The notes under the pieces are model-generated. The model was not told the origin of the DNA, made no database searches, and was given only the letters and a program-made list of their open reading frames with translations. A stretch of DNA of 64,000 nt from NCBI RefSeq assembly GCF_022761035.1, contig NZ_JAKWJP010000005.1:62001-126000 (forward strand). Reading direction: 5' to 3'. The stretch is from Microbacterium sp. SS28 (GTDB lineage: Bacteria > Actinomycetota > Actinomycetes > Actinomycetales > Microbacteriaceae). The position numbers and the translations under genes were made by a program. Within the stretch, counting starts at the first letter, position 1, and every line of letters begins with the position of its first letter. Shown here piece after piece: positions 9,130-17,843 of the stretch.

Positions 9130-10008
9130 ATGACCGTGATAGGGATCGTGGGTCTGGGAACGATGGGCCTCGCTCTGGCGCAGCTGTTCGCGTCGCAGGG
9201 TTGCGAGGTACGGGGCTTCGACTCTCGGCGAGACGGGGTCGCGCCCGACTGGCAGGGCTGGCCGGGACAGAGCAACTTCTCGCGCTCGTCGAGCATCGCG
9301 GAATGCGTCCGAGATGTCGATGTCGCTGTCGAGGCGGTTGCCGAAGACGTGGATGTGAAACGTCCCGTCCTGGCCGAGATGTCGTCCTACACGGAAGGCA
9401 TCGTCGCCTCCAACACCTCCACGTTCATGCCAAGTGTCCTCGCACCCTCGGTGCGCAATGCCGAGCGATTCCTCGTCACGCACTTCTTCAATCCCCCGCA
9501 CCTGGTGCCATTGGTCGAGATCGTTCCCGGGCCTGCGACCGCAACGTCAGTAACAGGTCAGATCGTGGATCTCCTCCGCGGTATGGGGCGGCACCCCGTT
9601 CTGCTGCGGAAGGAGTGCCCCGGATTCGTCGCGAATCGGCTGCAGGCGGCAATCCTGCGCGAAGCCCTTTCACTGGTCGACGACGGCATCGCATCACCGG
9701 CCGCCATCGACGACATCGTGGCGTCTGGGCTCGCGCCGCGGTGGGCGGCGGCCGGACCGATCGGCGTGGCCGACCTCGGCGGCCTAGACATCTGGGAGAA
9801 AGTGTGCGCCGAACTCTTCCCGGCACTGAGTAACAGCGCTCAGCCGAGCGCGCAGCTCAGCGCCCTCGTGCGCTCCGGCATGCTCGGCGCCAAGACCGGC
9901 CACGGCTTCTATGCGCACGACTCGGAGCTGGACGCGGCGAGATTCGCCACGATGGCGCGCATTTTCAAGATCGGGGCGACGACGTCTGGTCGCCCCTCCT
10001 CCGGCTGA
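9130..10008 (+). CDS. 3-hydroxyacyl-CoA dehydrogenase family NAD-dependent dehydrogenase
   Basis: This 292-residue protein has an N-terminal Rossmann fold (GLGTMG, residues 8-13), the catalytic pair H118 (THFFNPP) and E130 (LVEIV) at the 12-residue spacing of the family, and a C-terminal helical dimer domain (GMLGAKTGHGFY). The family includes fatty-acid 3-hydroxyacyl-CoA dehydrogenases and also L-gulonate 3-dehydrogenase/lambda-crystallin. The surrounding sugar-acid genes make a hydroxy-acid substrate of the gulonate type as plausible as an acyl-CoA. The start was chosen at the ATG directly before TVIGIVGLG; the frame is open further upstream but lacks the fold there. Confidence 0.85.
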   Translation: MTVIGIVGLGTMGLALAQLFASQGCEVRGFDSRRDGVAPDWQGWPGQSNFSRSSSIAECVRDVDVAVEAVAEDVDVKRPVLAEMSSYTEGIVASNTSTFMPSVLAPSVRNAERFLVTHFFNPPHLVPLVEIVPGPATATSVTGQIVDLLRGMGRHPVLLRKECPGFVANRLQAAILREALSLVDDGIASPAAIDDIVASGLAPRWAAAGPIGVADLGGLDIWEKVCAELFPALSNSAQPSAQLSALVRSGMLGAKTGHGFYAHDSELDAARFATMARIFKIGATTSGRPSSG

Positions 10009-10088
10009 AAGCGGTCTCGCGGGTGGCCAAAGTCGTTATCCCGCCGTCAACACCATTGCCGTGCTGTCTGGGACCCGACTCGTGCAGC

Positions 10089-10712
10089 TCAGTCCATTGC
10101 CGCTGACGGCGGCAGAGACGGCAGCCTCAGACCTGCCATGCCCCCGTCGATGGAGAGGAGAGGGTCCTGACGTCGACGCCGAGAGCGGCGAAGCCAAGTA
10201 GACGATCGCGCCTGGAACCGTCGCCGACGTGGTCGGCGCCATCGCGAACGTCAGGGCCGAGACGGCGCCCTTGCTCGCCGAGTACAGCGCCCGATTCGGC
10301 ACGCCGACGCCAGTTACGGCGGACGCGGTTTTGACGACGGCTGCGCGGGTGGAGGCGGCAGGTGCGGAAGAGCGCCGCGCGCGACACGGGCAATGCCGAC
10401 GACGCTCGCATCGAGCACGCGACGCCACTCCTCGTTGCCGTTCGCGACCCGTCGCCACCTGCGGCGATGCCGGCGTTGTTGATCACGATGTCGAGCGCTC
10501 CGAACTGACCGACCACGGCGGCGACGGCGTGTTCACCTGTGCCGTGTCCGTGACGTCGCACAGCACGCTCAAGTACGTTCGCGGCACCCCGTCACGTCGC
10601 GTTCCAGCACGGCCACCCAGGCGCCGCGACGGGAGAGAGGCATCGCTGTTGCTGCGCCGATCCCGCTCGCTCCTCCGGTGACGATCGCGAAGGCTCCGTC
10701 GAATTCGGTCAC
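10089..10712 (-). pseudogene. Decayed short-chain dehydrogenase/reductase
   Basis: Pieces of one SDR occur in order but in different frames. The nucleotide-binding start is FAIVTGGASGIGAATA (from a GTG at 10712 behind a GGAGGAG site). Then come GALDIVINNAGIAAGG, the active-site stretch ALYSASKGAVSALTFAMA, and GAIVYLASPLSAS with an IDGGMAG tail ending at 10089. Frames shift between the pieces, and roughly 50 residues expected after the active-site helix are missing. It follows the intact SDR (10725-11399) in the same direction and was presumably the last gene of that operon. Confidence 0.85.
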
Positions 10713-10724
10713 GTCCGCTCCTCC

Positions 10725-11399
10725 CTAGTAGGTGGCCCGGCCACCGCTGATGTCGTACACGGCCCCCGTCGAGAAGCTGCACTCTTCGGAACTGAGCCAT
10801 GCGACCAGCGCCGCCACCTCTTCGGCCCGGCCCACCCGGCCCATCGGGATGAGGGAAGTGATGTGTTGCAGCACCGCCGGAGAGGTCGTGGCGTTCATCG
10901 GAGTATCGATCACGGCCGGGGCGATCACATTGACGAGCACCCCGGTTTTGGCAAGCTCCTTACCCAGGGATTTGGTGAGTCCGATGACCGCCGCCTTGGA
11001 AGCGGAGTAGGCGCTGAGGTTCGGGTTGCCGTCTTTGCCCGCCATGCTCGCGATGTTGACGATGCGACCCCAGCCGCGCTCCACCATGCCGGGGACCACT
11101 GCCTGAATGACCCGGAACGTGCCGTGCACGTTGACGTCGAACGTGCGCTCCCATCCCGCCGCATCCGTGTCGATCAAGGGCCTGTTGGGGCCGACGATCC
11201 CGGCGCTGTTGATCAGAATATCCACCGGCCCCGTTGCCGCCACGGCGGCCGCGATCGACGCCGGATCGGTGACGTCGACCCGGCAGTCCGCGTCGGGTGA
11301 CACGTCGAACGTGATGACCTCCATGCCGTCGGCTCGCAGACGATCGGCGCATGCGGCGCCCAGGCCGCTCTCCCCGCCGGTGATGATGGCGCGCTTCAT
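10725..11399 (-). CDS. Short-chain dehydrogenase, predicted 2-keto-3-deoxy sugar acid dehydrogenase
   Basis: This 224-residue classical SDR has the NAD(P) motif TGGESGLG, NSAGIVG, and the Tyr-x-x-x-Lys pair in YSASKAAVIGLTK. Its ATG overlaps the stop of the upstream FAD/Fe-S gene by four bases and is preceded by AGGAGTT. In related bacterial pathways for fucose, rhamnose and pentoses, an SDR oxidises 2-keto-3-deoxy acids to 2,4-diketo acids. Here the neighbouring dehydratase (14253-15971) and FAH hydrolase (16971-17843) supply the steps before and after. The specific substrate is inferred. Confidence 0.88.
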   Translation of the reverse strand: MKRAIITGGESGLGAACADRLRADGMEVITFDVSPDADCRVDVTDPASIAAAVAATGPVDILINSAGIVGPNRPLIDTDAAGWERTFDVNVHGTFRVIQAVVPGMVERGWGRIVNIASMAGKDGNPNLSAYSASKAAVIGLTKSLGKELAKTGVLVNVIAPAVIDTPMNATTSPAVLQHITSLIPMGRVGRAEEVAALVAWLSSEECSFSTGAVYDISGGRATY

Positions 11400-14266
11400 C
11401 GGGAACTCCTTGAGTGCTGGTCGAGTATTTCGAGGACGTGTTGGTAAGGGTGGCCGGTCGCGCGGCTCATGCCGATCTCGCACGTCCTGTTGCACGAGAC
11501 GTAGGCGTCGAATTCCGACCGGGCGACATCAGCCCCCTCGCGGTCCGTCGCGCTCCGGGTGAGCTCGGGGTGCAGCATCCCGCGGTCGCCGGCGAATGCG
11601 CAGCATCCCCAGTCTTCGGGGACAGTGACTGTCTTGGCCACGGCAGAGCTCAGCTCGAGCAGGTGAGCATTCGAGCCCGCGCGCGTGCTGGAGCAGGTCG
11701 GGTGGACGACGATGCTCTCGAGTGAGTCGGCCACCGAGATATGGGGCAGGATCTGCTCGACGGCGAAGTCGACGGCGTCCACGAGCGTCATGACGTGATA
11801 CTCCGGGTGCGCGACGGTCGCCTTCTCGAGCGCCAGGACGAGTCCCTCCGAGCACGACGAGTTGTCGCACACGATCGGCAGAGCGCCGTGGTCGGATGCC
11901 TTCCAGAGTGCGTCCATCGTGCGGGTGACCATGTCGGCGTAGCCGGTGAGGATGCCTTTCGACTTCCACGGCGTTCCACAGCAGAGTCCGCCGATCTCGT
12001 CGGGTCGCACCAGCGCGATGCCGGCTTTGGCCGCGAGCGACTCGAACGCGACCGCCACCCCCGGTCCGCCTTCGGCAGGTCCGAACATGGTGCCGACGCA
12101 GGCTTGAAAGTAGACAGCAGCCACCGACGTCGTAGCGGATCCGCTTCGCCCGGCGGCACGACGCGCGCCACCCTTGGGCAGGTCTGCCGACCACAGCGGA
12201 AGCGCGTCGTGACCCAGTGCGCTGCGCGCGACCCTGTTTGGCACTTGGATCACGGGCGCGGGAATGGCGGATGCTGCGCTCAGCGCGATCGATGCGAGGC
12301 GGGTCGTCGCCGCCCAACCCCTACCTGCCGTGTTCCACACCGCGCTCTCGACAGTCCCGACGGTCTCCGAGCGCAGACGCCGGACGAGGTCACCGGTGTT
12401 TATCAGCACCGGACACGCGGTCTGACACATGCCGTCGACCGCACAGGTGTCGAGGACCTCGTACTCCTGCGCCTGAGTCAGCTCCCTGGTGAGGGCGACG
12501 TCGCCGCGGGTGTGCGCCTCGGCGATCGCGCGGCGCACGACTATTCGCTGACGGGGCGTCGTCGTGAGGTCCTTGCTCGGGCACACCGGCTCGCAATAGC
12601 CGCACTCCACGCAGCGGTCGACCTCGGATTCGACCGTCGGCGTCGACTTGAGGTTACGCAGGTGCAGGTCAGGGTCGTCGGTCAGCAGCGTGTCCGGGTT
12701 CAGGATGCCGGCCGGGTCGAAAGCGCGCTTGACCTCGCGCATCATCGCGTACAGGTCGGGGCCGTACTGCCGCGCGACGAAGGGCGCCATGATCTTGCCT
12801 GTGCCGTGCTCGGCTTTGAGCGTGCCGCCGGCCGCGAGCACGAGGTCGACCAGGTCTTCGGTGAACGCCCGGTAGCGCACCACGCTCGCCGGGTCGTCGA
12901 AGTCCTCTGTGATGAGGAAGTGGATGTTGCCGTCCTTGGCGTGGCCGAAGATCACGGCATCGCCGTACCCGTGGATCTCGAACAGCCGCTGGAGACCGGC
13001 GCACGTGTCGGAGAGCCGTGCGACGGGCACCGCGATGTCCTCGAGCAGCGCCGTTGTCCCGGATGGGCGGGCGCCGGCGATCGTGGCGTAGAGACCTTTG
13101 CGGATATGCCAGAGCGCTGCGCGGAGAACGGGATTCGTGGAGAGCACGGGCGGTTCGACGAGTGGGAGGGTGGCGAAGAGGAGTTCGGCAGGCTCGGTGA
13201 GCGCGAGAAGTTCTTCAGCGGTTGCTGCCTGGTATTCGACCAGCAGCGCGCAGTGGTCCCCGATCTCGAAAGCAGGGAGGGTGGATGCCGATTCCGGGTC
13301 GATTCGCGCGGCGCGCAGGGAGGCGGCATCCATCAGTTCGACCGTGGCGGCGCCAGAGTCGACGATGGCGACGAGGGCGTCCGTCGCGTCGTGGAGTGTC
13401 GGGAAGACGAGCAGGGTGGTCGCCGCGTGCGTGTGGAGCGGAACGGTGCGGAAGGTGGCTTCGGCTACGAAGCCGAGAGTGCCCTCGCTGCCGATCATGA
13501 GGTGCGTGAGGATCTGCACCGGGGTCTCGTGGTCGATCAGGGCGTTGAGGCTATAGCCCATGGTGTTCTTGATCGAGAATTGGCGCTCGACCTCGTCGCG
13601 CATCGTCGGGTCGGCGAGCAGACGAGTTCGCAACGCGCCGAGCGACTCCCAGAGCATCGGCTCAGCCGCGCGGAGCCGTTCGTCCGCGTCGGGCGCCGCC
13701 GAGTCGACGATCGTCCCGCTGGACAGCACGATGACGGCGGATTCGAGCGTGCGGTACGTATTCTGCGCGGTGCCGCACGCCATCCCGCTGGAGTTGTTCG
13801 CGACGACCCCGCCGATCGTGCAGGCGGTCTCGCTCGCCGGGTCGGGGCCGAGCTTACGACCGTGGCGCGCGAGCCGGGCGTTCACCTGACGCACCGTCGC
13901 GCCCGGTCCCACGCGCACACACTCGCCCTTGTCGATCACCTCGATGGACCGGAAGTGCTTGCGCGTGTCGACCAGGATGTGCCCCGTCGATGCCTGGCCC
14001 GACAGGCTGGTGCCACCTGAGCGGAAGGTGACAGGCTCCGCCGCCGCATTCGCATACGCCAGCAGAACGGCGACCTCGTCGATGCCCGTGGGTGTGACGA
14101 CAGCTCGCGGCGTCAACAGGTAGTGCGAGGCATCGACGGCCGCCACCACGCGGTCGAACGCGCGGACAGAAACCGCGCCTTCGCGCGCGAGCACACCGGC
14201 GATACTTCGGCCCAGCGCGGTCTGATCGTCGAGATCGGCCCGCGACGCCGTGTCAGTGCGACTCAC
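11396..14266 (-). CDS. Fused FAD-binding and Fe-S 2-hydroxy acid dehydrogenase (glycolate/D-lactate type)
   Basis: This 956-residue protein is a GlcD-GlcF style fusion. It has an N-terminal FAD-binding PCMH/VAO domain (RSGGTSLSGQAS, GPGATV; about residues 40-270) and a FAD-oxidase C-terminal domain (to about 530). It then has two 4Fe-4S motifs (CVECGYCEPVCP near 550 and CAVDGMCQTACP near 606) and two CCG half-domains (GGLCCGTPWKSKG near 760, WGCCAFAGDRGM near 890). Such enzymes pass electrons from glycolate, D-lactate or 2-hydroxyglutarate to the respiratory chain. It overlaps the dehydratase gene by 14 bases at its GTG start and the SDR by four at its end. A diketo-acid hydrolase nearby would release glycolate or lactate, which would be its substrate. 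Confidence 0.92.
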   Translation of the reverse strand: MSRTDTASRADLDDQTALGRSIAGVLAREGAVSVRAFDRVVAAVDASHYLLTPRAVVTPTGIDEVAVLLAYANAAAEPVTFRSGGTSLSGQASTGHILVDTRKHFRSIEVIDKGECVRVGPGATVRQVNARLARHGRKLGPDPASETACTIGGVVANNSSGMACGTAQNTYRTLESAVIVLSSGTIVDSAAPDADERLRAAEPMLWESLGALRTRLLADPTMRDEVERQFSIKNTMGYSLNALIDHETPVQILTHLMIGSEGTLGFVAEATFRTVPLHTHAATTLLVFPTLHDATDALVAIVDSGAATVELMDAASLRAARIDPESASTLPAFEIGDHCALLVEYQAATAEELLALTEPAELLFATLPLVEPPVLSTNPVLRAALWHIRKGLYATIAGARPSGTTALLEDIAVPVARLSDTCAGLQRLFEIHGYGDAVIFGHAKDGNIHFLITEDFDDPASVVRYRAFTEDLVDLVLAAGGTLKAEHGTGKIMAPFVARQYGPDLYAMMREVKRAFDPAGILNPDTLLTDDPDLHLRNLKSTPTVESEVDRCVECGYCEPVCPSKDLTTTPRQRIVVRRAIAEAHTRGDVALTRELTQAQEYEVLDTCAVDGMCQTACPVLINTGDLVRRLRSETVGTVESAVWNTAGRGWAATTRLASIALSAASAIPAPVIQVPNRVARSALGHDALPLWSADLPKGGARRAAGRSGSATTSVAAVYFQACVGTMFGPAEGGPGVAVAFESLAAKAGIALVRPDEIGGLCCGTPWKSKGILTGYADMVTRTMDALWKASDHGALPIVCDNSSCSEGLVLALEKATVAHPEYHVMTLVDAVDFAVEQILPHISVADSLESIVVHPTCSSTRAGSNAHLLELSSAVAKTVTVPEDWGCCAFAGDRGMLHPELTRSATDREGADVARSEFDAYVSCNRTCEIGMSRATGHPYQHVLEILDQHSRSSR

Positions 14267-15971
14267 GGCTGACCTTGTCGCCGCTGGACCCGACGAGGAA
14301 GTCGAGGTCGGCGCCGGTGTCGGCCTGCATGACGTGGTCGACGTAGAGCTTCGCCCAGCCGCGCACCGGTGACGCGTACGCCGCTTCGCTCGTGGGGCTC
14401 TGGCTGCGGGACTGCAGTTCTTCGTCGGTCACGTCGAAGCTCAGGATGCGGTTTTCGACGTCGACGGTGACGATGTCGCCGGTGCGGATGAATGCGAGCG
14501 GCCCCCCGGCGGCGGCCTCCGGTGCGACGTGCAGGATGACCGTGCCGTATGCGGTTCCGCTCATGCGAGCGTCGCTGATCCGCACCATGTCGCGCACGCC
14601 CTGCGCGAGGAGTTTCTGCGGCAGAGGCATATTGCCGACCTCCGGCATGCCCGGATAGCCGCGCGGGCCGCAGCCGCGCAGCACGAGCACCGAGTCGGCG
14701 GTCACGTCGAGGCCGGGCTCATCGATGCGCGCCCGCATGTCTTCGACGCTGTCGAAGACGACGGCCGGTCCCACGTGCTGCAGCAGCGCCGGCGTGGCCG
14801 CGGCGGGTTTCACGATCGCGCCGCGCGGCGCGAGGTTGCCCCGCAGCACCGCGATGCCGGCATCGTCCATCAGCGGGGCGTCGCGCGGGAAGATGACCGT
14901 GTCGTCGAACACCGGATGATCGACGAGGTAGTCGACGAGCGGCTTCCCGGTCACGGTGATGGCCTGCGGGTAGAACATGTCCTTCACCTGCGTCAGGAGC
15001 GCGAGAAGCCCCCCGGCACGATAGAGGTCGTCCATCAGGAACGTGCCGCTCGGCTGCAGGTTCGCCAGCACTGGGACTCCGCTGCCGGCCGCGTCGAAGT
15101 CCTCCAACGTCAGGTGGACGCCCAGCCGTCCGGCGATCGCCAGCAGGTGCATGACGGAGTTGGTCGAGCCGCCAACCGCCGCGACGGCGATGATCGCGTT
15201 GAGGAACGCATCCTTCGTCATGATGTCGCTGGGCTTGCGGCCGGCCGCGATCATGTCCACGATGAGCCGGCCCGTGTCGTGCGACAGCGAGAGCAGCCGC
15301 GCGTCGGCGGCGGGCGTCCCCGCGAAGCCGGGGATGGTCATGCCCAGCGCCTCGGCGACGACGGCCATCGTCGACGCGGTGCCCATCGTGTTGCAGTGTC
15401 CCTTGCTACGGATCATGGACTGCTCGGACTTTATGAACTGCGCGTTCGAGATCGTCCCGGCACGGGCTTCTTCGCTCAGCCGCCAGACGTCCGTGCCGCA
15501 GCCCAGCGCCTGACCGAGGAAGTGACCGGTCAGCATCGGGCCGCCTGGGACGACGATCGCCGGGATGTCGACGGATGCCGCGGCCATCAGCAGCGCAGGA
15601 ATGGTCTTGTCGCAGCCGCCCAGCAGCACCAGGCCGTCGATCGGATTTGCGCGGAACATCTCCTCCATCGCCATCGCCGCCATGTTGCGCCATAGCATCG
15701 CGGTGGGCTTCACCTGCGTCTCCCCCAGCGACACGACGGGCAGGTTGTACGGCACACCGCCCGCCGCCCAGACGCCCTGCTTCACGCTTTCCGCGACCTC
15801 GTTGAGGTGCATATTGCACGGTGTGAGGTCGGAGGCGGTGTTGGCGATAGCGATCTGCGGCTTGGTGCCGTCGAGCGCGTCCTCCGGGTTCCCGCGGCGC
15901 ATCCACGCGCGATGGATGTACGCGTTGCGGTCGCTTCCCTCGTACCAATCGGCACTGCGGAGATGATTCAC
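14253..15971 (-). CDS. IlvD/Edd-family sugar acid dehydratase
   Basis: This 572-residue protein has family features: ANTASDLTPCNMHL, CDKTIPALLMA (cluster cysteine near residue 120), CNTMGTASTMA, and a C-terminal MSGTAYGTVILHVAPEA. It binds an iron-sulphur cluster and Mg and removes water from a 2,3-dihydroxy acid. Its place in an operon with sugar dehydrogenase-pathway genes, rather than ilvB/ilvC, favours an aldonate (arabonate, xylonate, fuconate or similar) over branched-chain amino-acid synthesis. The GTG at 15971 was chosen because GAGGTTCGAC precedes it; an upstream ATG at 16013 would place the start inside the operator. Confidence 0.9.
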   Translation of the reverse strand: MNHLRSADWYEGSDRNAYIHRAWMRRGNPEDALDGTKPQIAIANTASDLTPCNMHLNEVAESVKQGVWAAGGVPYNLPVVSLGETQVKPTAMLWRNMAAMAMEEMFRANPIDGLVLLGGCDKTIPALLMAAASVDIPAIVVPGGPMLTGHFLGQALGCGTDVWRLSEEARAGTISNAQFIKSEQSMIRSKGHCNTMGTASTMAVVAEALGMTIPGFAGTPAADARLLSLSHDTGRLIVDMIAAGRKPSDIMTKDAFLNAIIAVAAVGGSTNSVMHLLAIAGRLGVHLTLEDFDAAGSGVPVLANLQPSGTFLMDDLYRAGGLLALLTQVKDMFYPQAITVTGKPLVDYLVDHPVFDDTVIFPRDAPLMDDAGIAVLRGNLAPRGAIVKPAAATPALLQHVGPAVVFDSVEDMRARIDEPGLDVTADSVLVLRGCGPRGYPGMPEVGNMPLPQKLLAQGVRDMVRISDARMSGTAYGTVILHVAPEAAAGGPLAFIRTGDIVTVDVENRILSFDVTDEELQSRSQSPTSEAAYASPVRGWAKLYVDHVMQADTGADLDFLVGSSGDKVSRESH

Positions 15972-15982
15972 CGTCGAACCTC

Positions 15983-15999
15983 GTTTCCAACATGTTGAA
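15983..15999. promoter_or_regulatory. Operator half of a mirrored pair (minus-strand side)
   Basis: GTTTCCAACATGTTGAA is itself nearly palindromic around AACATGTT. Its reverse complement matches 15 of 17 bases of the site at 16042-16058. It lies just upstream of the dehydratase GTG. One of the IclR paralogues is the likely binder. Confidence 0.6.
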
Positions 16000-16041
16000 T
16001 GATCCGCTAACATTCTGAATTATGCTACACGCTAGCCGTTC

Positions 16042-16058
16042 TTCAAAACGTTGGAAAC
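16042..16058. promoter_or_regulatory. Operator half of a mirrored pair (plus-strand side)
   Basis: TTCAAAACGTTGGAAAC ends two bases before the lactonase ATG. It is the mirror image of 15983-15999, with the symmetry centre near 16020. A protein dimer at each site, possibly joined, could shut both divergent operons at once. Confidence 0.6.
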
Positions 16059-16059
16059 C

Positions 16060-16974
16060 ATGACCGTCATCACTGCAGCCGCCGCCACACGCGCCGAATA
16101 CGAGCTGGCCGAGGGCATCGTCTGGGATGACCGCGCGAACCTTGTGCGCTGGGTGGACATCTGGAAGGGGCGCGTACTCTCCGGGCGACTGAACAAGCGG
16201 CTGATCGTCGATGTCGACAGCATTGAGATCGGCCAGACCGCGGGCGCGGTCGCTGTGGCCGAAGACGGAGGCCTGCTTGTCGCCGCCGCACGAGGTCTCG
16301 CGGTAATCGCGCCGGATGGCACGATCTCCTATGGTCCGGACCTTCTCGGGGATCGCGGAGACGTACGCCTGAACGATGGGTCCGTCGACCCGCAGGGGCG
16401 CTTCATCGTCGGCACCCTGGCAGTCGGCGACGAGACCGGCGCCGAAGTTCTGCTCCGCGTGTCCCCTGGAGGCGCGGTCGAAACGCTCAGGACCGGCATC
16501 CGCCTCTCCAACGGCATCGCCTTCTCGCCTGATGGGCGCACGATCTATCACGTGGACACGCTCGCGAACATGGTGTCCAGCCACTCGTACGGCCCAGGTG
16601 CCTTCGATCTCGACGAGCCATGGGCACCCGTTCTGACAGACCTCCCGCACTATCCCGACGGGCTCGCTGTCAGCCGCGACGGCAGCCTCTGGGTCGCACA
16701 GTGGGGCGGGTCAAGCATCCGTCACCACGCCACCTCGGGCGAACTCCTCGATGTGATCAACGTCTTCGCGACCCAAGCCTCGTGCCCGGCATTCATCGGA
16801 CCGGACCTCAACACTCTTGCGATCACGACCGCGCAAGAGGGCCTCGAGGACTGGTCCGACGCGTCCGGCGCGATCTTCCTCGCCTCCGTCGGCGCCACCG
16901 GCCTCCCGGTACCGCGCTGGCGCGGCAGCACGACTTCCCCCTCCTGGCACACAGAGAAGGAAACCCACGCATGA
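16060..16974 (+). CDS. SMP-30/gluconolaconase-family lactonase
   Basis: This 304-residue six-bladed beta-propeller protein of the SMP-30/gluconolactonase/LRE family has AEGIVWDD at the start (metal-binding glutamate), RLNDGSVDPQGRFIVGTL, LSNGIAFSPDGRTIYHVDT and YPDGLAVSRDGSLWVAQWGG. These enzymes open sugar lactones with a divalent metal. It follows the operator at 16042-16058 and overlaps the FAH-type hydrolase gene by four bases. It should hydrolyse the aldonolactone made by the dehydrogenase at 17843. The ATG at 16060 was preferred over an upstream alternative at 16051 that would lie within the operator. Confidence 0.9.
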   Translation: MTVITAAAATRAEYELAEGIVWDDRANLVRWVDIWKGRVLSGRLNKRLIVDVDSIEIGQTAGAVAVAEDGGLLVAAARGLAVIAPDGTISYGPDLLGDRGDVRLNDGSVDPQGRFIVGTLAVGDETGAEVLLRVSPGGAVETLRTGIRLSNGIAFSPDGRTIYHVDTLANMVSSHSYGPGAFDLDEPWAPVLTDLPHYPDGLAVSRDGSLWVAQWGGSSIRHHATSGELLDVINVFATQASCPAFIGPDLNTLAITTAQEGLEDWSDASGAIFLASVGATGLPVPRWRGSTTSPSWHTEKETHA

Positions 16975-17843
16975 GACTTGTCCGACTCGGACCCGCGGGC
17001 TCCGAAACCCCCGGGGCGCTCGTCGATGACGACACGTTCGTCGACCTCTCCGATGTGGTCGGCGAATTCGATGAGAGATTCTTCGGCTCCGGGGAACTCG
17101 CTACCCTTGCTGCCGTCGTCGACGAGCGCGTCGCGGCGGGCCGCACCGAACCTGTCGGCGACCGTCGCTTCGGCGCACCGTTCGCTCGGCCGCACCAGAT
17201 CCTCTGCATCGGGCTCAACTACAGCGACCACGCCGCCGAAACAGGTCAGGCGGTCCCCGACGAGCCGATTCTGTTCACGAAGTCCCCAAACACGCTGATC
17301 GGCCCGAATGACGATGTACTGATCCCCCGCGGTTCCCAGAAGACCGACTGGGAGGTCGAGCTGGGCATCGTGATCGGCCGGCGCTCGTCGTACCTCGCCG
17401 ACGAGGCCGAGGCGGCGGCATCCATCGCCGGTTATGTGCTCGTCAACGACGTCAGCGAGCGTGCGTGGCAGATCGAGCGCAACGGACAGTGGTCCAAGGG
17501 CAAGTCGGCGCCGACGTTCAACCCGGCCGGCCCGTACCTGGTGACCCCCGACGAGATCGGCGACGTGCTCGCCCTCGACATGCGGCTCGAGATCGACGGC
17601 ACCGTGCGCCAGAATGGGTCGACCTCGACCATGATCTTCAGCCCGGCGTTCATCGTGCACTATCTGAGCCAGTTCCTCGCGCTCGAACCCGGCGACCTCA
17701 TCAACACCGGCACACCGCCGGGTGTCGGCATGGGTCAGTCGCCGCAGGTGTTCCTGCGGGGCGGCGAGACCATGACGCTCAGCATCACGCGGCTCGGCAC
17801 GCAGACCCAGCACGTCATTCCCGATCCGAGCGCCGTCCGCTGA
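16971..17843 (+). CDS. Fumarylacetoacetate hydrolase-family protein, predicted 2,4-diketo-3-deoxy sugar acid hydrolase
   Basis: This 290-residue protein has a short N-terminal domain and the FAH catalytic domain from about residue 75 (QILCIGLNYSDHA). The metal ligands E128 and E130 (DWEVELG) and D160 (NDVSER) are present, as is the late NTGTPPGVGMG loop. Members of this group hydrolyse a C-C bond in 2,4-diketo acids, as in L-fucose and L-rhamnose breakdown to pyruvate plus lactate and in pentose routes to pyruvate plus glycolate. It sits between lactonase and sugar dehydrogenase genes with stop-start overlaps on both sides. Confidence 0.9.
   Translation: MRLVRLGPAGSETPGALVDDDTFVDLSDVVGEFDERFFGSGELATLAAVVDERVAAGRTEPVGDRRFGAPFARPHQILCIGLNYSDHAAETGQAVPDEPILFTKSPNTLIGPNDDVLIPRGSQKTDWEVELGIVIGRRSSYLADEAEAAASIAGYVLVNDVSERAWQIERNGQWSKGKSAPTFNPAGPYLVTPDEIGDVLALDMRLEIDGTVRQNGSTSTMIFSPAFIVHYLSQFLALEPGDLINTGTPPGVGMGQSPQVFLRGGETMTLSITRLGTQTQHVIPDPSAVR

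Noticed and set aside
11741..14020. A 759-residue plus-strand open frame
   Set aside because: It is the antisense shadow of the FAD/Fe-S dehydrogenase gene, whose domains and cofactor motifs are clear on the minus strand. The translated product is arginine-rich low-complexity sequence with no domain.
14253..15971. ilvD of branched-chain amino-acid synthesis
   Set aside because: There are no ilv neighbours. The gene is coupled to an SDR and a hydroxy-acid dehydrogenase and is divergent from a lactonase, which favours an aldonate dehydratase.
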